Source: Bacillus sp. (in: firmicutes)
GTDB lineage: Bacteria; Bacillota; Bacilli; Bacillales; Bacillaceae
Direction: 5' to 3'
DNA length: 46,215 bases
NCBI GenBank assembly: GCA_031180805.1
Contig: JAPSLL010000032.1
Location: 1 to 46,215 of the forward strand
Shown one piece after another: positions 25,956 to 34,773 of the stretch. The notes under the pieces are model-generated. The model was not told the DNA's origin. It saw only the letters and a list, made by a program, of their open reading frames with translations, and ran no database searches. The stretch's first letter is position 1, and every line of letters begins with the position of its first letter. Made by a program: the position numbers and the translations under genes.

Positions 25956-26669
25956 ATGATAGGTTGCCTTTTTATTCATGGCTTTACCGGTGCGCCGTAT
26001 GAAGTAGATCCATTGGCAAATGATATTAGGGAAAAAACAGGATGGATTGTGCGAGTTCCAACTTTACCTGGGCATGGGGAAACCCTTTCATTAAAGGGAC
26101 ACACATATGATGAATGGGTTTCCCATGCTGAACAGGAGCTTTTGGCCTTAATGGAAGAAGTTGATGAAGTATATGTTATTGGATTTTCCATGGGGGGGAT
26201 CATTGCCTCTTATTTGGCTGCAAATTATCAGGTGAAAAAACTCGTTTTACTAAGTGCTGCAGCATATTATGTTAATCCAAAGCAGCTTTTATTAGATTTT
26301 AAAGACATGCTAAAAGATTTCTGGTCGGGGAAGCTAAGTCAAAATGAGCTTTATAACCGTTATAGAAGGAAGCTTTTTGAGACTCCATTACGTGCAACGC
26401 TTGAATTTCAAAAGCTTGTCAAAAAGGTACGCCCTATTTTAAAGGAATTAACATTACCTGTCCTAATTATTCAAGGTGAGCGTGATGGGATTGTCCCTGT
26501 CAAAAGTGCCTATTATTTATATGAAGCAATTCCTTCCAAGGAAAAGAAGCTTAAGCTACTTCCTACTTCTAAACATCATGTTTGCTATGGAGAGGATTAT
26601 GAAGTATTAAGAGAATCTGTAGAAAGATTTCTCTACGAGGAACAAATGAATAACGCCCTATTGTCATAA
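25956..26669 (+). CDS. Alpha/beta hydrolase (carboxylesterase)
   Basis: A 237-residue serine esterase. It has 'CLFIHGFTGAPYEV' (oxyanion region), nucleophile elbow 'GFSMGG', acid Asp in 'GERDGIVPV' and catalytic His in 'SKHHVCYGED'. It is similar to Est30-type carboxylesterases and a distant paralogue of the enzyme at 16472. The ATG at 25956 starts the recognisable fold. The frame extends to 25923, but AAAGGGAGG at 25936-25944 only makes sense for the later start. It lies between murF and cshA; no link to wall synthesis is known. Confidence 0.85.
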   Translation: MIGCLFIHGFTGAPYEVDPLANDIREKTGWIVRVPTLPGHGETLSLKGHTYDEWVSHAEQELLALMEEVDEVYVIGFSMGGIIASYLAANYQVKKLVLLSAAAYYVNPKQLLLDFKDMLKDFWSGKLSQNELYNRYRRKLFETPLRATLEFQKLVKKVRPILKELTLPVLIIQGERDGIVPVKSAYYLYEAIPSKEKKLKLLPTSKHHVCYGEDYEVLRESVERFLYEEQMNNALLS

Positions 26670-26816
26670 TGTTAGTTGAAGTGAAGGTAAGAGACAAAAT
26701 TTTTCTATCCATGCATATTTTTAGAAGTAGCTGTCTTACATTAAGTTGAAATAAGGGGCTTGTAGTGGTATGATTACTTTTAAAGTGTTTGCGGGCTTTA
26801 AATAAGGTAAACTGCT

Positions 26817-26846
26817 GCCCTTGTAAGAAAATAAAAGGGCTTTTTT
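26817..26846 (+). terminator. Terminator between the esterase gene and cshA
   Basis: GCCCTT (26817-26822) and AAGGGC (26835-26840) with a 12-base loop, followed by six T. Confidence 0.75.
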
Positions 26847-27238
26847 GTGTGAAGGTGAGGGAAAGGAAAGCTTAAAGGCGTACTTTAATGATTAAGCCAC
26901 ATTTGTTGAGTAAGCTTTGTTTGAATCAATCCCTTTGAATAGACTTCAGCTTTTTATCCTTCTATAACAGGACGTTAAGGAGTATCAGATGAGGATTTAA
27001 GGCTGAAATCTGTCCATTACTATCAGATAGTTCGGCGATAGTTTGTTTTCTTTCAGTTAAATAATGGCAGGTACCATTGTTAATTGAACACAATTTTATT
27101 TAAGCGGTTTTTTCATCACTGTTTTCATGATGAATCATTATTAAATAATCTTTCTTATAGCTTTTAGATAAAGCTAAAGTTGAATATATAACATCGTTTC
27201 ATTATGAATACGATTAAGAAACCTATTACCTATAAGGT

Positions 27239-27254
27239 CTGTAAATATTTACAG
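27239..27254. promoter_or_regulatory. Perfect 16-bp palindrome before cshA
   Basis: CTGTAAATATTTACAG is fully symmetric and ends 12 bases before the AAGGAG of cshA. It could be an operator or a small RNA hairpin. Confidence 0.45.
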
Positions 27255-27282
27255 CAAACGATATAGAAGGAGTATGAATACA

Positions 27283-28761
27283 TTGACATTAACGTTTCAA
27301 GATTTAGGTTTAAGTTCGTCACTTATGCAATCAATAAGTAAAATGGGCTTCGAGGAGCCATCACCAATTCAAGCACAAACCATTCCGTTAGGCTTGCAAA
27401 ATAAAGACGTAATTGGTCAAGCACAAACAGGAACTGGAAAAACAGCAGCATTCGGAATACCTCTTATCGAAAAGATCGATGTGAAAAAGGAGCATATTCA
27501 AGTAGTTGTCGTTGCTCCAACTCGTGAATTAGCGATTCAAGTTTCGGAAGAGCTTTATAAAATTGGATATCATAAACGCACACGCGTTCTTCCAATTTAC
27601 GGTGGCCAAGATATTAACAGACAGATTCGTTCATTAAAGAAAAACCCGCATATTATTGTCGGAACTCCTGGACGTTTAATTGACCATATTAATCGTAAAA
27701 CTATTCGTCTTAACGCGGTTCACACAGTCGTCTTAGACGAAGCAGATGAAATGCTAAATATGGGATTCATCGAGGATATTGAATCAATTTTATCAAATGT
27801 ACCTGAAGATCGTCAGACATTATTATTCTCAGCTACTATGCCAGATCCAATTAGACGCATTGCAGAGAAATTTATGCAAAATCCAGAGTTAGTCAAAGTA
27901 AAAGCAAAAGAAATGACGGTTCCGAATATTACACAATATTATTTAGAAACACAAGAAAGAAAGAAATTTGATATTTTAACAAGACTTCTTGATATTCAAT
28001 CTCCTGAGCTGGCGATTGTCTTTGGACGCACAAAACGTCGTGTAGATGAGTTATCTGAGGCATTAACATTAAGAGGCTATACAGCTGAAGGTATTCACGG
28101 GGACTTAACTCAAGCAAAACGTATGTCAACATTACGTAAATTTAAAGAGGGTGCAATTGAAGTTCTTGTTGCAACTGATGTTGCTGCACGTGGTCTAGAT
28201 ATCTCTGGCGTAACACATGTATATAACTTTGATGTGCCACAAGATCCTGAAAGTTATGTACACAGAATTGGTCGTACTGGACGTGCTGGTAAAACAGGTA
28301 TGGCGATGACATTCGTTACACCACGTGAATTAGATATTGTTAAAAATATCGAGCGCACAACAAAACGTAAAATGGATCGTATGAAGCCACCAACATTGGA
28401 TGAGGCAATCGAAAGCCAACAACAAATGACTGTTGAAAAAATCCGCTCAATTATCGAAAGCGATAATTTATCTTTCTATAAGCGTACGGCAGAAGAGCTT
28501 TTAGAGGAATTTGATGCTCAAGATGTAGTGGCAGCAGCGATTAAATACATGACAAAAGAACCTAACTCTGTTGAAGTGAAGTTAACAGAAGAGGCTCCGT
28601 TGTATTCAAAATCAAAAGGTAAAAACCGTTCTTCTAATAACCGCAGACGTGGCGATTATAATCGAAGTGGCGGACAAAAGAAATCGAATAATCGTTCTTA
28701 CGGTGATCGTGATCGAAGCAAAGGTAATAATAACAAGCGTCGTTACTCTAATTCAAAATAA
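27283..28761 (+). CDS. cshA: DEAD-box ATP-dependent RNA helicase
   Basis: A 492-residue RNA helicase of the CshA type, which unwinds RNA in ribosome assembly and mRNA decay (degradosome) and aids growth in the cold. All core motifs are present: Q motif '[16 protein letters not shown]', I 'AQTGTGKT', Ia 'PTRELA', Ib 'TPGR', II 'DEAD', III 'SAT', V '[11 protein letters not shown]', VI '[10 protein letters not shown]'. The C-terminal tail (~60 residues) is rich in Arg, Asn, Ser and Gly, for RNA binding. The TTG at 27283 is favoured: it gives the MTxTFQDL start of CshA, and AAGGAG (27267-27272) is too close to the ATG at 27274. Confidence 0.95.
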   Translation: MTLTFQDLGLSSSLMQSISKMGFEEPSPIQAQTIPLGLQNKDVIGQAQTGTGKTAAFGIPLIEKIDVKKEHIQVVVVAPTRELAIQVSEELYKIGYHKRTRVLPIYGGQDINRQIRSLKKNPHIIVGTPGRLIDHINRKTIRLNAVHTVVLDEADEMLNMGFIEDIESILSNVPEDRQTLLFSATMPDPIRRIAEKFMQNPELVKVKAKEMTVPNITQYYLETQERKKFDILTRLLDIQSPELAIVFGRTKRRVDELSEALTLRGYTAEGIHGDLTQAKRMSTLRKFKEGAIEVLVATDVAARGLDISGVTHVYNFDVPQDPESYVHRIGRTGRAGKTGMAMTFVTPRELDIVKNIERTTKRKMDRMKPPTLDEAIESQQQMTVEKIRSIIESDNLSFYKRTAEELLEEFDAQDVVAAAIKYMTKEPNSVEVKLTEEAPLYSKSKGKNRSSNNRRRGDYNRSGGQKKSNNRSYGDRDRSKGNNNKRRYSNSK

Positions 28762-28768
28762 TGAAAAG

Positions 28769-28803
28769 GTCGAATCCAATTTCTTGGGTTCGGCTTTTTT
28801 TAT
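28769..28803 (+). terminator. Terminator after cshA
   Basis: GTCGAATCC (28769-28777) pairs with GGGTTCGGC (28785-28793) using G-U pairs, followed by seven T. Confidence 0.85.
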
Positions 28804-28904
28804 TGTGTCATAAAAATGGATTTAATTTATTTGGGAATGCTAGAGGGGAGAAGAATTAATAAATATACCAATTATCTCTATTGGTTAAATAGGGGTGCTT
28901 TGAG

Positions 28905-29870
28905 ATGACGATTATTCGATTAGGTTATGTTGCGATGAGCATGAATCTGCAAAATTGTTCTCCTTCTAAGACGATGACATTTACACAATTTCAAAAAATT
29001 AAGGACAGAGAGGCGGCAATTGCAAAGCTTGAAAGGATTGCCCAAATAAATCTTGAGAACTGCCTTCGCTTATTGAAGCATAATGCTGCTCACGACATTC
29101 ACTTTTTTCGGTTTAGTTCTAAATTAATTCCTTTAGCAAATCATGAAGAGCTTCCTGATTGGGACTATATGGTGAGTTTAATCCCTTCCTTAAAACGAAT
29201 TGCCGATTATTTAAGGCAGCATCCGATGAGGGTTGATTTTCATCCAGATCATTTTGTCGTACTTAATTCAACAGATCCATCTATCTTCAAAATGTCTTTA
29301 AAGACTTTACAAATGCATGAACGTTTACTAAAGGGGATGGAAATTACTCCAAAGCATCGCTGTGTTTTGCATATAGGTGGTGCCTATAATGATAAGGATA
29401 AGGCGTTAGAGCAATTTATCAATAATTGGGGACATATTCCGGTTAAAATTCAGGAAATGTTAATGCTGGAAAATGACGATACTACTTTTCATGTAAATGA
29501 TGCCTTATATTTATGTGAAAAGCTAGGGATTCCACAAGTATTTGATTATCATCATCATTTAGCCTATCATGATGACGAAAACTGGGAGCATAATTGGCAA
29601 AGAATTCTTTCGACCTGGAACGGTTCAAGTTTACCACCAAAAATGCATATTTCCAGTCCGAAAAGTGAAAAAGACTTTCGCGCCCATTCTGAGTATGTCG
29701 ATGACAAAATGTTTATGAAGTTTTTAACAACGATTAAGGGAAGCCTTGATAAGCTTGATTGTATGATTGAAGCAAAGCAAAAAGATAATGCACTCTTTCA
29801 GCTTGCAAACGATTTACGGAAGTATTCAGAAATCGAGTGGGTCGATAAAACAACCTTTAAAATCCATTAA
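28905..29870 (+). CDS. uvsE: UV DNA damage endonuclease
   Basis: A 321-residue TIM-barrel metal enzyme (UvsE/UVDE) that nicks DNA 5' of UV photoproducts, a repair path independent of nucleotide excision. The family start 'IRLGYVAMSMNLQNCSPSKT' is clear. Metal-site residues appear in 'VDFHPDHFVVLNS', 'HIGGAYNDKDKAL', 'LENDDTTFHVNDAL', 'FDYHHHLAYHDD' and 'HISSPK'. AGGGGTG precedes the ATG. From memory, this gene is not in this position in B. subtilis, so it looks like an insertion between cshA and ydbS. The terminator before it and its own start signals suggest separate transcription. Confidence 0.93.
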   Translation: MTIIRLGYVAMSMNLQNCSPSKTMTFTQFQKIKDREAAIAKLERIAQINLENCLRLLKHNAAHDIHFFRFSSKLIPLANHEELPDWDYMVSLIPSLKRIADYLRQHPMRVDFHPDHFVVLNSTDPSIFKMSLKTLQMHERLLKGMEITPKHRCVLHIGGAYNDKDKALEQFINNWGHIPVKIQEMLMLENDDTTFHVNDALYLCEKLGIPQVFDYHHHLAYHDDENWEHNWQRILSTWNGSSLPPKMHISSPKSEKDFRAHSEYVDDKMFMKFLTTIKGSLDKLDCMIEAKQKDNALFQLANDLRKYSEIEWVDKTTFKIH

Positions 29871-29979
29871 ATTATAAAGTTTACATAAAATAGAAAAGGT
29901 TAGGAAGTCATTATGATATAATAAACTGAGTTTTTATTGGTTATATCATATGTTAATGGTGTTTAAAGGGGAGAGTGTA

Positions 29980-30459
29980 TTGCGAGAATTACCTCGAAAT
30001 CAAATAAGCTTAAAAGCACTAGCTGTTTGGAAGATCAGTGCAATGATTAGTGCGATTATTTGTTTAATTATCGGTATTGCTATCGGATTTGGTATTTATT
30101 TTTTTGAGTTTCCTTTTTGGATTACGATAGGTTTAGCGGTGGTATGGGTAATTTATTCAATTTTAGCGATTATTATCATCCCTAAGCTGCGGCACCGCGT
30201 CTGGCGTTATGAAGTTCATGAGCATGAGATTGATCTTCAATATGGTTTTTTTGTTGTCAAACGAGTTCTTATTCCGATGGTAAGAGTACAGCATGTTGAT
30301 ACACATCAAGGTCCTTTATTGCGGAAATATCGATTAGCCTCCATTGAAATTTCAACAGCTGCTACAACACATGAAATTCCAGCTCTGGATATTAACGAGG
30401 CTGAGGTGCTAAGAGATCGAATTTCAAAGCTAGCTAGGGTGACTGATGATGATGTTTGA
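29980..30459 (+). CDS. ydbS: PH-domain membrane protein YdbS
   Basis: A 159-residue protein with two membrane helices (about residues 18-40 and 47-67) followed by a bacterial PH-like domain ('RYEVHEHEIDLQYGFFVVKR', 'PMVRVQHVDTHQGPLLRKY'). The TTG at 29980 is chosen: AAAGGGGAG lies just upstream and the resulting start MRELPRNQIS matches B. subtilis YdbS. The frame opens earlier at 29950 without a site. It overlaps ydbT. In B. subtilis the pair is linked to membrane-associated stress and antimicrobial tolerance, possibly SigW-controlled; the molecular role is unknown. Confidence 0.88.
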   Translation: MRELPRNQISLKALAVWKISAMISAIICLIIGIAIGFGIYFFEFPFWITIGLAVVWVIYSILAIIIIPKLRHRVWRYEVHEHEIDLQYGFFVVKRVLIPMVRVQHVDTHQGPLLRKYRLASIEISTAATTHEIPALDINEAEVLRDRISKLARVTDDDV

Positions 30460-31870
30460 ACCTAAGCGTATTCACCCGGTTGGCATGATATTAAACCTAA
30501 TCAAGGCGATTAAATCTTATATTGCTTCATTTATTGTTCTATTTTTCGTTGGAGGAAATATAGATTTCAATATTTATTTCTTCCTTGGTATTGTCGCAAT
30601 TTTTGCCTTCATGCTATTATCTAGTTTTCTAGAATGGTTGAAATTTAAATATTGGATTGAAGACGGGGAATTTAGAATAGAGCATGGAGTTTTTGTGAAG
30701 AAAAAGCGCTATATTCCGATTGAACGGATTCAATCTATAAATATTCGTGCCGGAATTATTCAACAAATCTTCAGATTAGTCAAAGTTCAAATAGAAACAG
30801 CGAGCGGTGGCATTGAGGCTGAAGCTGTCTTAACAGCGATCAAGAAAGAGGATGTACATACTATTGAACAGGCCATTTCGATATATAAAAATGGGGCCAC
30901 ACTTTCACAAGATGATGACGAGAAAGAAATCGAACTTCCAACCTATAAAATTAGCAAGAAAGAGCTGCTTATTGCAGCATCTACATCAAGTGGAGTAGGA
31001 GTTATTTTATCAGCTATTGCGGCTTTTATATCACAATTTGACGAAATTATCCCATATGAGAAGATATATGATCAGTTTGATTTTTTAGCAAATGCTAGCT
31101 TCACAATCTACGCCATTTTAATTTTTATAGCATTCGTAATTACATGGATATTAAGCGTTATCGGAGTCTTACTGAAATATGCGTATTTTACGGTAACGAA
31201 GGATGAAAAGGAAATAAAAATTTCGAAGGGGATATTTGAGAAGCAACAGGTCTCTATTCCAATATCGCGGATTCAAGCAATTAGAATTGTTCAAAATCCA
31301 TTAAGAGAACTATTGGGCTATTCAACGATTTATATCGAAAGTGCAGGAGGTAGTGCGAGTGATCAAGGACTATCAACAGTATTATTCCCTGTCGTCAACC
31401 GAAAGGATGTGCAAACACTGCTTGCTCAGTACCTCCCTTCATTTACAAACGAGCAAACCGTATACCCTTTGCCTAAAAAATCTTTACAACGATATTTGTT
31501 TAGAAAACTATTACCGGCGGTAGTTATTTGCATTCCATTAATTATTGTTTATTTGCAGTGGGGATTATTATCAATTGTTTTACTTCCGATAAGCTACTAT
31601 TGGGGTTACCTTGCGTTTAAAAATGCTGGATGGGTGATTAATGATAATCGACTCCAATTAAGCTTTCGAGTGATTTCGAAAACTACCGTATTAATTCAGC
31701 GAAATAAAATACAATCGATGAAAAGTAAAACTTCTTATTTTCAAAGAAGAAATGGGCTGCAAACGATTAGTGTGACAATTAAAACTGGAGTATTGGGTAA
31801 ATCATTTGTTGTAAAGGATCTGGATGAAAGGGACGCTGATTCAATCGTTGATTGGTACTCTTATTCATAA
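30446..31870 (+). CDS. ydbT: PH-domain membrane protein YdbT
   Basis: A 474-residue membrane protein with paired hydrophobic helices and three bacterial PH-like (bPH2) modules. Module cores are recognisable by repeated 'GVFVKKKRYIPIERIQSI', 'GIFEKQQVSIPISRIQAI' and 'VISKTTVLIQRNKIQSMK', each after a membrane pair. The start overlaps the 3' end of ydbS by 14 bases, so the two are co-translated and probably form a complex. Several ATGs in a row (30446, 30449, 30452 out of frame) leave the exact start uncertain by one codon. The function is not known. Confidence 0.88.
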   Translation: MMMFEPKRIHPVGMILNLIKAIKSYIASFIVLFFVGGNIDFNIYFFLGIVAIFAFMLLSSFLEWLKFKYWIEDGEFRIEHGVFVKKKRYIPIERIQSINIRAGIIQQIFRLVKVQIETASGGIEAEAVLTAIKKEDVHTIEQAISIYKNGATLSQDDDEKEIELPTYKISKKELLIAASTSSGVGVILSAIAAFISQFDEIIPYEKIYDQFDFLANASFTIYAILIFIAFVITWILSVIGVLLKYAYFTVTKDEKEIKISKGIFEKQQVSIPISRIQAIRIVQNPLRELLGYSTIYIESAGGSASDQGLSTVLFPVVNRKDVQTLLAQYLPSFTNEQTVYPLPKKSLQRYLFRKLLPAVVICIPLIIVYLQWGLLSIVLLPISYYWGYLAFKNAGWVINDNRLQLSFRVISKTTVLIQRNKIQSMKSKTSYFQRRNGLQTISVTIKTGVLGKSFVVKDLDERDADSIVDWYSYS

Positions 31871-31878
31871 AGAAGGAA

Positions 31879-31912
31879 AACAGACACGAATGCTTTTTCG
31901 TGTCTGTTTGTT
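31879..31912. terminator. Terminator after ydbT
   Basis: AACAGACACGAA (31879-31890) pairs perfectly with TTCGTGTCTGTT (31897-31908) around a 6-base loop. It also faces the convergent rhomboid gene. Confidence 0.85.
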
Positions 31913-31944
31913 ATGAATACATATTTCTAATGTAGTTATGAAAC

Positions 31945-32664
31945 CTAATTAAATTGAACGAGAAAACCAATTAAGATGAGGATGGCAAGAACTATCCACG
32001 CAATATGTTTTGCTTTGAGTTTATTTATTGTAAAGCTTCGAGACTGTGGACTGTAATATGTTTGATGAACAAAACGGCCACTTTTTTTGACAAAGAGAGG
32101 AGCTATAAGAAAGCCCCCAAATAAACCAAATAGATGGGCAACAACATTTGTATTTGAATTAAAAAAGGTCATAATAACACCTATAACTAGGATACTAATA
32201 ATAACTTGAGAATTTGCTTGGTCAATTAAGCCCTTTCTAAAATAGACAATAAAAAGATAGACTCCGAACAACCCAAATATTGCTCCAGATGCACCTAAAT
32301 GGGAATAATTGAGTGGTTCAATCAGGTAGGTTGCTATGTTTGCGATAATACCAGAAATACAATAGATGAGAATAAATTTAACCTTCTTTAGCATTCTTTC
32401 TAACGCAGGTGCAAATAAAATGAGAGAGATTGTATTAAAGAATAGATGACTAAAGGTCATGTGAAGGAAAATAGGTGTAATTAACCGCCAATATTCTCCA
32501 TTTGCAATCCCTGCATTGTAACCGTCTAATAAGCCTAAAAAGAGTTGAATAGCTGGAATGGGCAATTGAAATAAAAACCAGAATACAAGATGTATGCAAA
32601 CAATAATCGATACAATTGGGTACAGAGAAAGGAAAGTGCGGAAATTTTCAGTTCTAGTAAACAT
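31945..32664 (-). CDS. ydcA: Rhomboid-family intramembrane serine protease
   Basis: A 239-residue membrane protease with about seven hydrophobic segments. The catalytic Ser is in 'LGASGAIFGLFGV' (GxSG) and the catalytic His in 'VVAHLFGLFGGFL'. The first-loop 'EYWRLITPIFLHMTFSHLFFN' with WR and HxxxxH is also typical. It cleaves within the membrane; substrates are unknown. The ATG at 32664 is preferred: CAGGAGGG stands seven bases before it, whereas the frame's first start (32700) has none. It is convergent with ydbT and divergent from acpS, its usual neighbour. Confidence 0.9.
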   Translation of the reverse strand: MFTRTENFRTFLSLYPIVSIIVCIHLVFWFLFQLPIPAIQLFLGLLDGYNAGIANGEYWRLITPIFLHMTFSHLFFNTISLILFAPALERMLKKVKFILIYCISGIIANIATYLIEPLNYSHLGASGAIFGLFGVYLFIVYFRKGLIDQANSQVIISILVIGVIMTFFNSNTNVVAHLFGLFGGFLIAPLFVKKSGRFVHQTYYSPQSRSFTINKLKAKHIAWIVLAILILIGFLVQFN

Positions 32665-32885
32665 AATTCGCCCTCCTGAATTTTGTAAGGTTGTCATCAT
32701 AAACCTTTATGTAAATTAGCCCATGTTTATTAAAAATGTATGAATTAAATGGGGAAACTTCTAGTAAATGACTTTATGGTTGTAAGAAATCCACAAATTA
32801 AGGTCTCAACTTTATACTAACACGAATATGTACAAGTTGGATAAAATAGTACTATAAATGGTTGTGTGGAAGGATGTTACGTTAG

Positions 32886-33248
32886 ATGATAATGGGCATT
32901 GGTTTAGATATTATTGAATTAGATAGAATTAGAAGAATTATTGAACGACAGCCTGGATTTATAAAGCGGATTTTAACAATCGGGGAAATTGAGAAGTTTA
33001 TGACTCTTTCAATGGAAAGAAAGGTAGAATTTTTAGCAGGACGATTTTCTGTAAAAGAAGCCTTTTCAAAGGCATTAGGTACAGGTATCGGGAAAGAGAT
33101 AGGATTTTTAGATATTGAGGTCTTGAATGATGAAAGAGGCAAGCCTTTTATCAAGGTGCTAAAGGAAATAAAGGAGCCATTTACGATTCATGTCACGATA
33201 ACACATACAAGGCAATACGCCGCGGCTCAAGTTATTATAGAAAAATGA
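32886..33248 (+). CDS. acpS: Holo-[acyl-carrier-protein] synthase
   Basis: A 120-residue phosphopantetheinyl transferase that moves 4'-phosphopantetheine from CoA to the serine of acyl carrier protein, activating fatty acid synthesis. The magnesium-binding Asp is in 'MGIGLDIIELDRI', and the Glu is in 'FLAGRFSVKEAFSKALGTGI' (the WxxKEAxxK equivalent). 'VTITHTRQYAAAQVI' closes the fold. The ATG at 32886 gives the MIxGIGLD start seen in Bacillus, although GAAGGA lies rather far upstream. Confidence 0.96.
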   Translation: MIMGIGLDIIELDRIRRIIERQPGFIKRILTIGEIEKFMTLSMERKVEFLAGRFSVKEAFSKALGTGIGKEIGFLDIEVLNDERGKPFIKVLKEIKEPFTIHVTITHTRQYAAAQVIIEK

Positions 33249-33511
33249 AGCTCTAAACATAAATAGGTTTCATTTCTCTTTTATTATGAATCAATCCTAA
33301 ACTATTTTCTGGACAAAATATCTTGCATATTAGGAAAGTTTGTCTCATATATTTGGTAATGCGATAGGGAAGACAAGTTGTTTTAGGAGTTCATCTTTTA
33401 ATCTTTGGCTAAGCAAAATAATGTACAGCAAGTCTCTTCAGCTGATGAAGGTGAGGTTCTAGCAAAACGATTTCTTCCTTTTTAACGTTATATGAGGCAA
33501 AGGGGTTGGAC

Positions 33512-34537
33512 ATGTTGAAAAAAAGCTTGGTGTTATTATTAGTAGGGCTTTTAACAGTATTCGTTCTCGCAGCATGTGGCGAGAAATCACAGTCAGATGT
33601 AGTTCGGGCGTTAGAAAAGAAGATGGATGAAATGTCAGGGTATAAGGCCAAAGGGAAGATGACGCTTCAAACAGGTAGTGAGCCACAGGAATATGAAATT
33701 GAAGTATGGTTTAAAGGACCGGAATATTACCGAGTAAATCTTAAAAATTCTCAAAAAGAGCAAAGTCAAATGATTTTGCGTAATGATGAAGGTGTGTTTG
33801 TATTAACTCCGGCATTAAACAAAAGCTTCCGTTTCCAAAGTGAATGGCCGCAAAACAGTAGTCAAGCTTACCTTTATGAATCATTAATTAAAGATATTGT
33901 GAATGACCCGGAAGCTACTTTTAGTGCAGCGGAAAACAAATATGTGTTTGAAACAAAGACGAACTATCAAAATAATAAAATGCTGCCTACACAAGAAATC
34001 ACCTTTAATAAAAAAGATCTATCACCATCTAGTGTGAAAGTGATGGATACAGATAAAAATCCACTAGTTATTGTTGAATTTACAAAGTTTGAATTCAATG
34101 CATCATTTGACGATAACTCATTCGATGTCGAAAAGAATATGTCTAGTGCACAAATTGAAGTACCAACAATGGCATCTGGTGACAATGAGTCATTTGCTGT
34201 TAAGTATCCTCTAGAAATGCCAGAAGGATTCTCATTAGTTGAAGAAAATGAAGTGAAAACTGAAAATGGCAAACGAGTTATTCTTACTTTTGAAGGAAAT
34301 GAAAAATCATTTACTTTAATTCAGGAAAGTGCTGAGATTGCTGCACCAGCTTCAGCCTCAACATCAACATATGTGAACGGTCAACCGACAGATTTAGGAT
34401 TCACAATTGGAGCGATGTCTGATACAGCATTGACATGGACTCATGACGGTGTTGACTACATGTTAGCATCTGAAGATTTATCAGAGGATGAAATGCTTAT
34501 GGTGGCAAAATCAATCCAAGGACAGGCGGCAAAATAA
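33512..34537 (+). CDS. ydcC: Sporulation-associated lipoprotein YdcC
   Basis: A 341-residue lipoprotein. The N-terminal signal peptide ends in the lipobox 'VLAAC', making Cys22 the lipid-modified residue. The mature part resembles the LolA-like/DUF4367 beta-fold of YdcC ('GYKAKGKMTLQTG', 'YEIEVWFKGPEYYRVNLKN'). In B. subtilis ydcC lies in this place and is a SigE-dependent sporulation gene; germination or spore quality effects are known. The ATG at 33512 follows AAAGGGG (33499-33505) at seven bases. The TTG at 33506 is too close. Confidence 0.88.
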   Translation: MLKKSLVLLLVGLLTVFVLAACGEKSQSDVVRALEKKMDEMSGYKAKGKMTLQTGSEPQEYEIEVWFKGPEYYRVNLKNSQKEQSQMILRNDEGVFVLTPALNKSFRFQSEWPQNSSQAYLYESLIKDIVNDPEATFSAAENKYVFETKTNYQNNKMLPTQEITFNKKDLSPSSVKVMDTDKNPLVIVEFTKFEFNASFDDNSFDVEKNMSSAQIEVPTMASGDNESFAVKYPLEMPEGFSLVEENEVKTENGKRVILTFEGNEKSFTLIQESAEIAAPASASTSTYVNGQPTDLGFTIGAMSDTALTWTHDGVDYMLASEDLSEDEMLMVAKSIQGQAAK

Positions 34538-34542
34538 TCATT

Positions 34543-34572
34543 CGGGTGGCAGAGTCCACCCGTTCTTTCATT
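34543..34572 (+). terminator. Terminator after ydcC
   Basis: CGGGTGG (34543-34549) pairs with CCACCCG (34556-34562), followed by TTCTTTCATTT. Confidence 0.75.
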
Positions 34573-34773
34573 TATTTCGTTGGATGTAAAAGGAAGGAAC
34601 CTTCCTCGATTGCTTATTGTAGTGGAGTAACCTATTAAAATAAGGGCTGCGTATCAAATTTTAAATCATTGTAAAATCCTCCTAATTTTTCCCTCAAAAC
34701 TATTTGACAATTTTGCATTGTAATCAAATAATAAATGGTGTAGTAAAGTCAGGCTGAGGAAGTGTAATTGTAA

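Larger units (their letters stand above)
26670..27282. other. Long leader region of cshA
   Basis: No substantial gene. A terminator hairpin is at 26817-26846. A three-codon ORF (ATG AGG ATT TAA, 26989-27000) with AAGGAG in front could be a mini-leader peptide or chance. A perfect palindrome sits at 27239-27254. The length suggests a regulated or cold-responsive leader, as cshA-type helicase genes often have, but no known riboswitch is recognisable. Confidence 0.45.

Noticed and set aside
26989-27000. Three-codon ORF with AAGGAG in the cshA leader
   Set aside because: Such short start-stop units arise easily by chance. Without conservation data it cannot be called a leader peptide.
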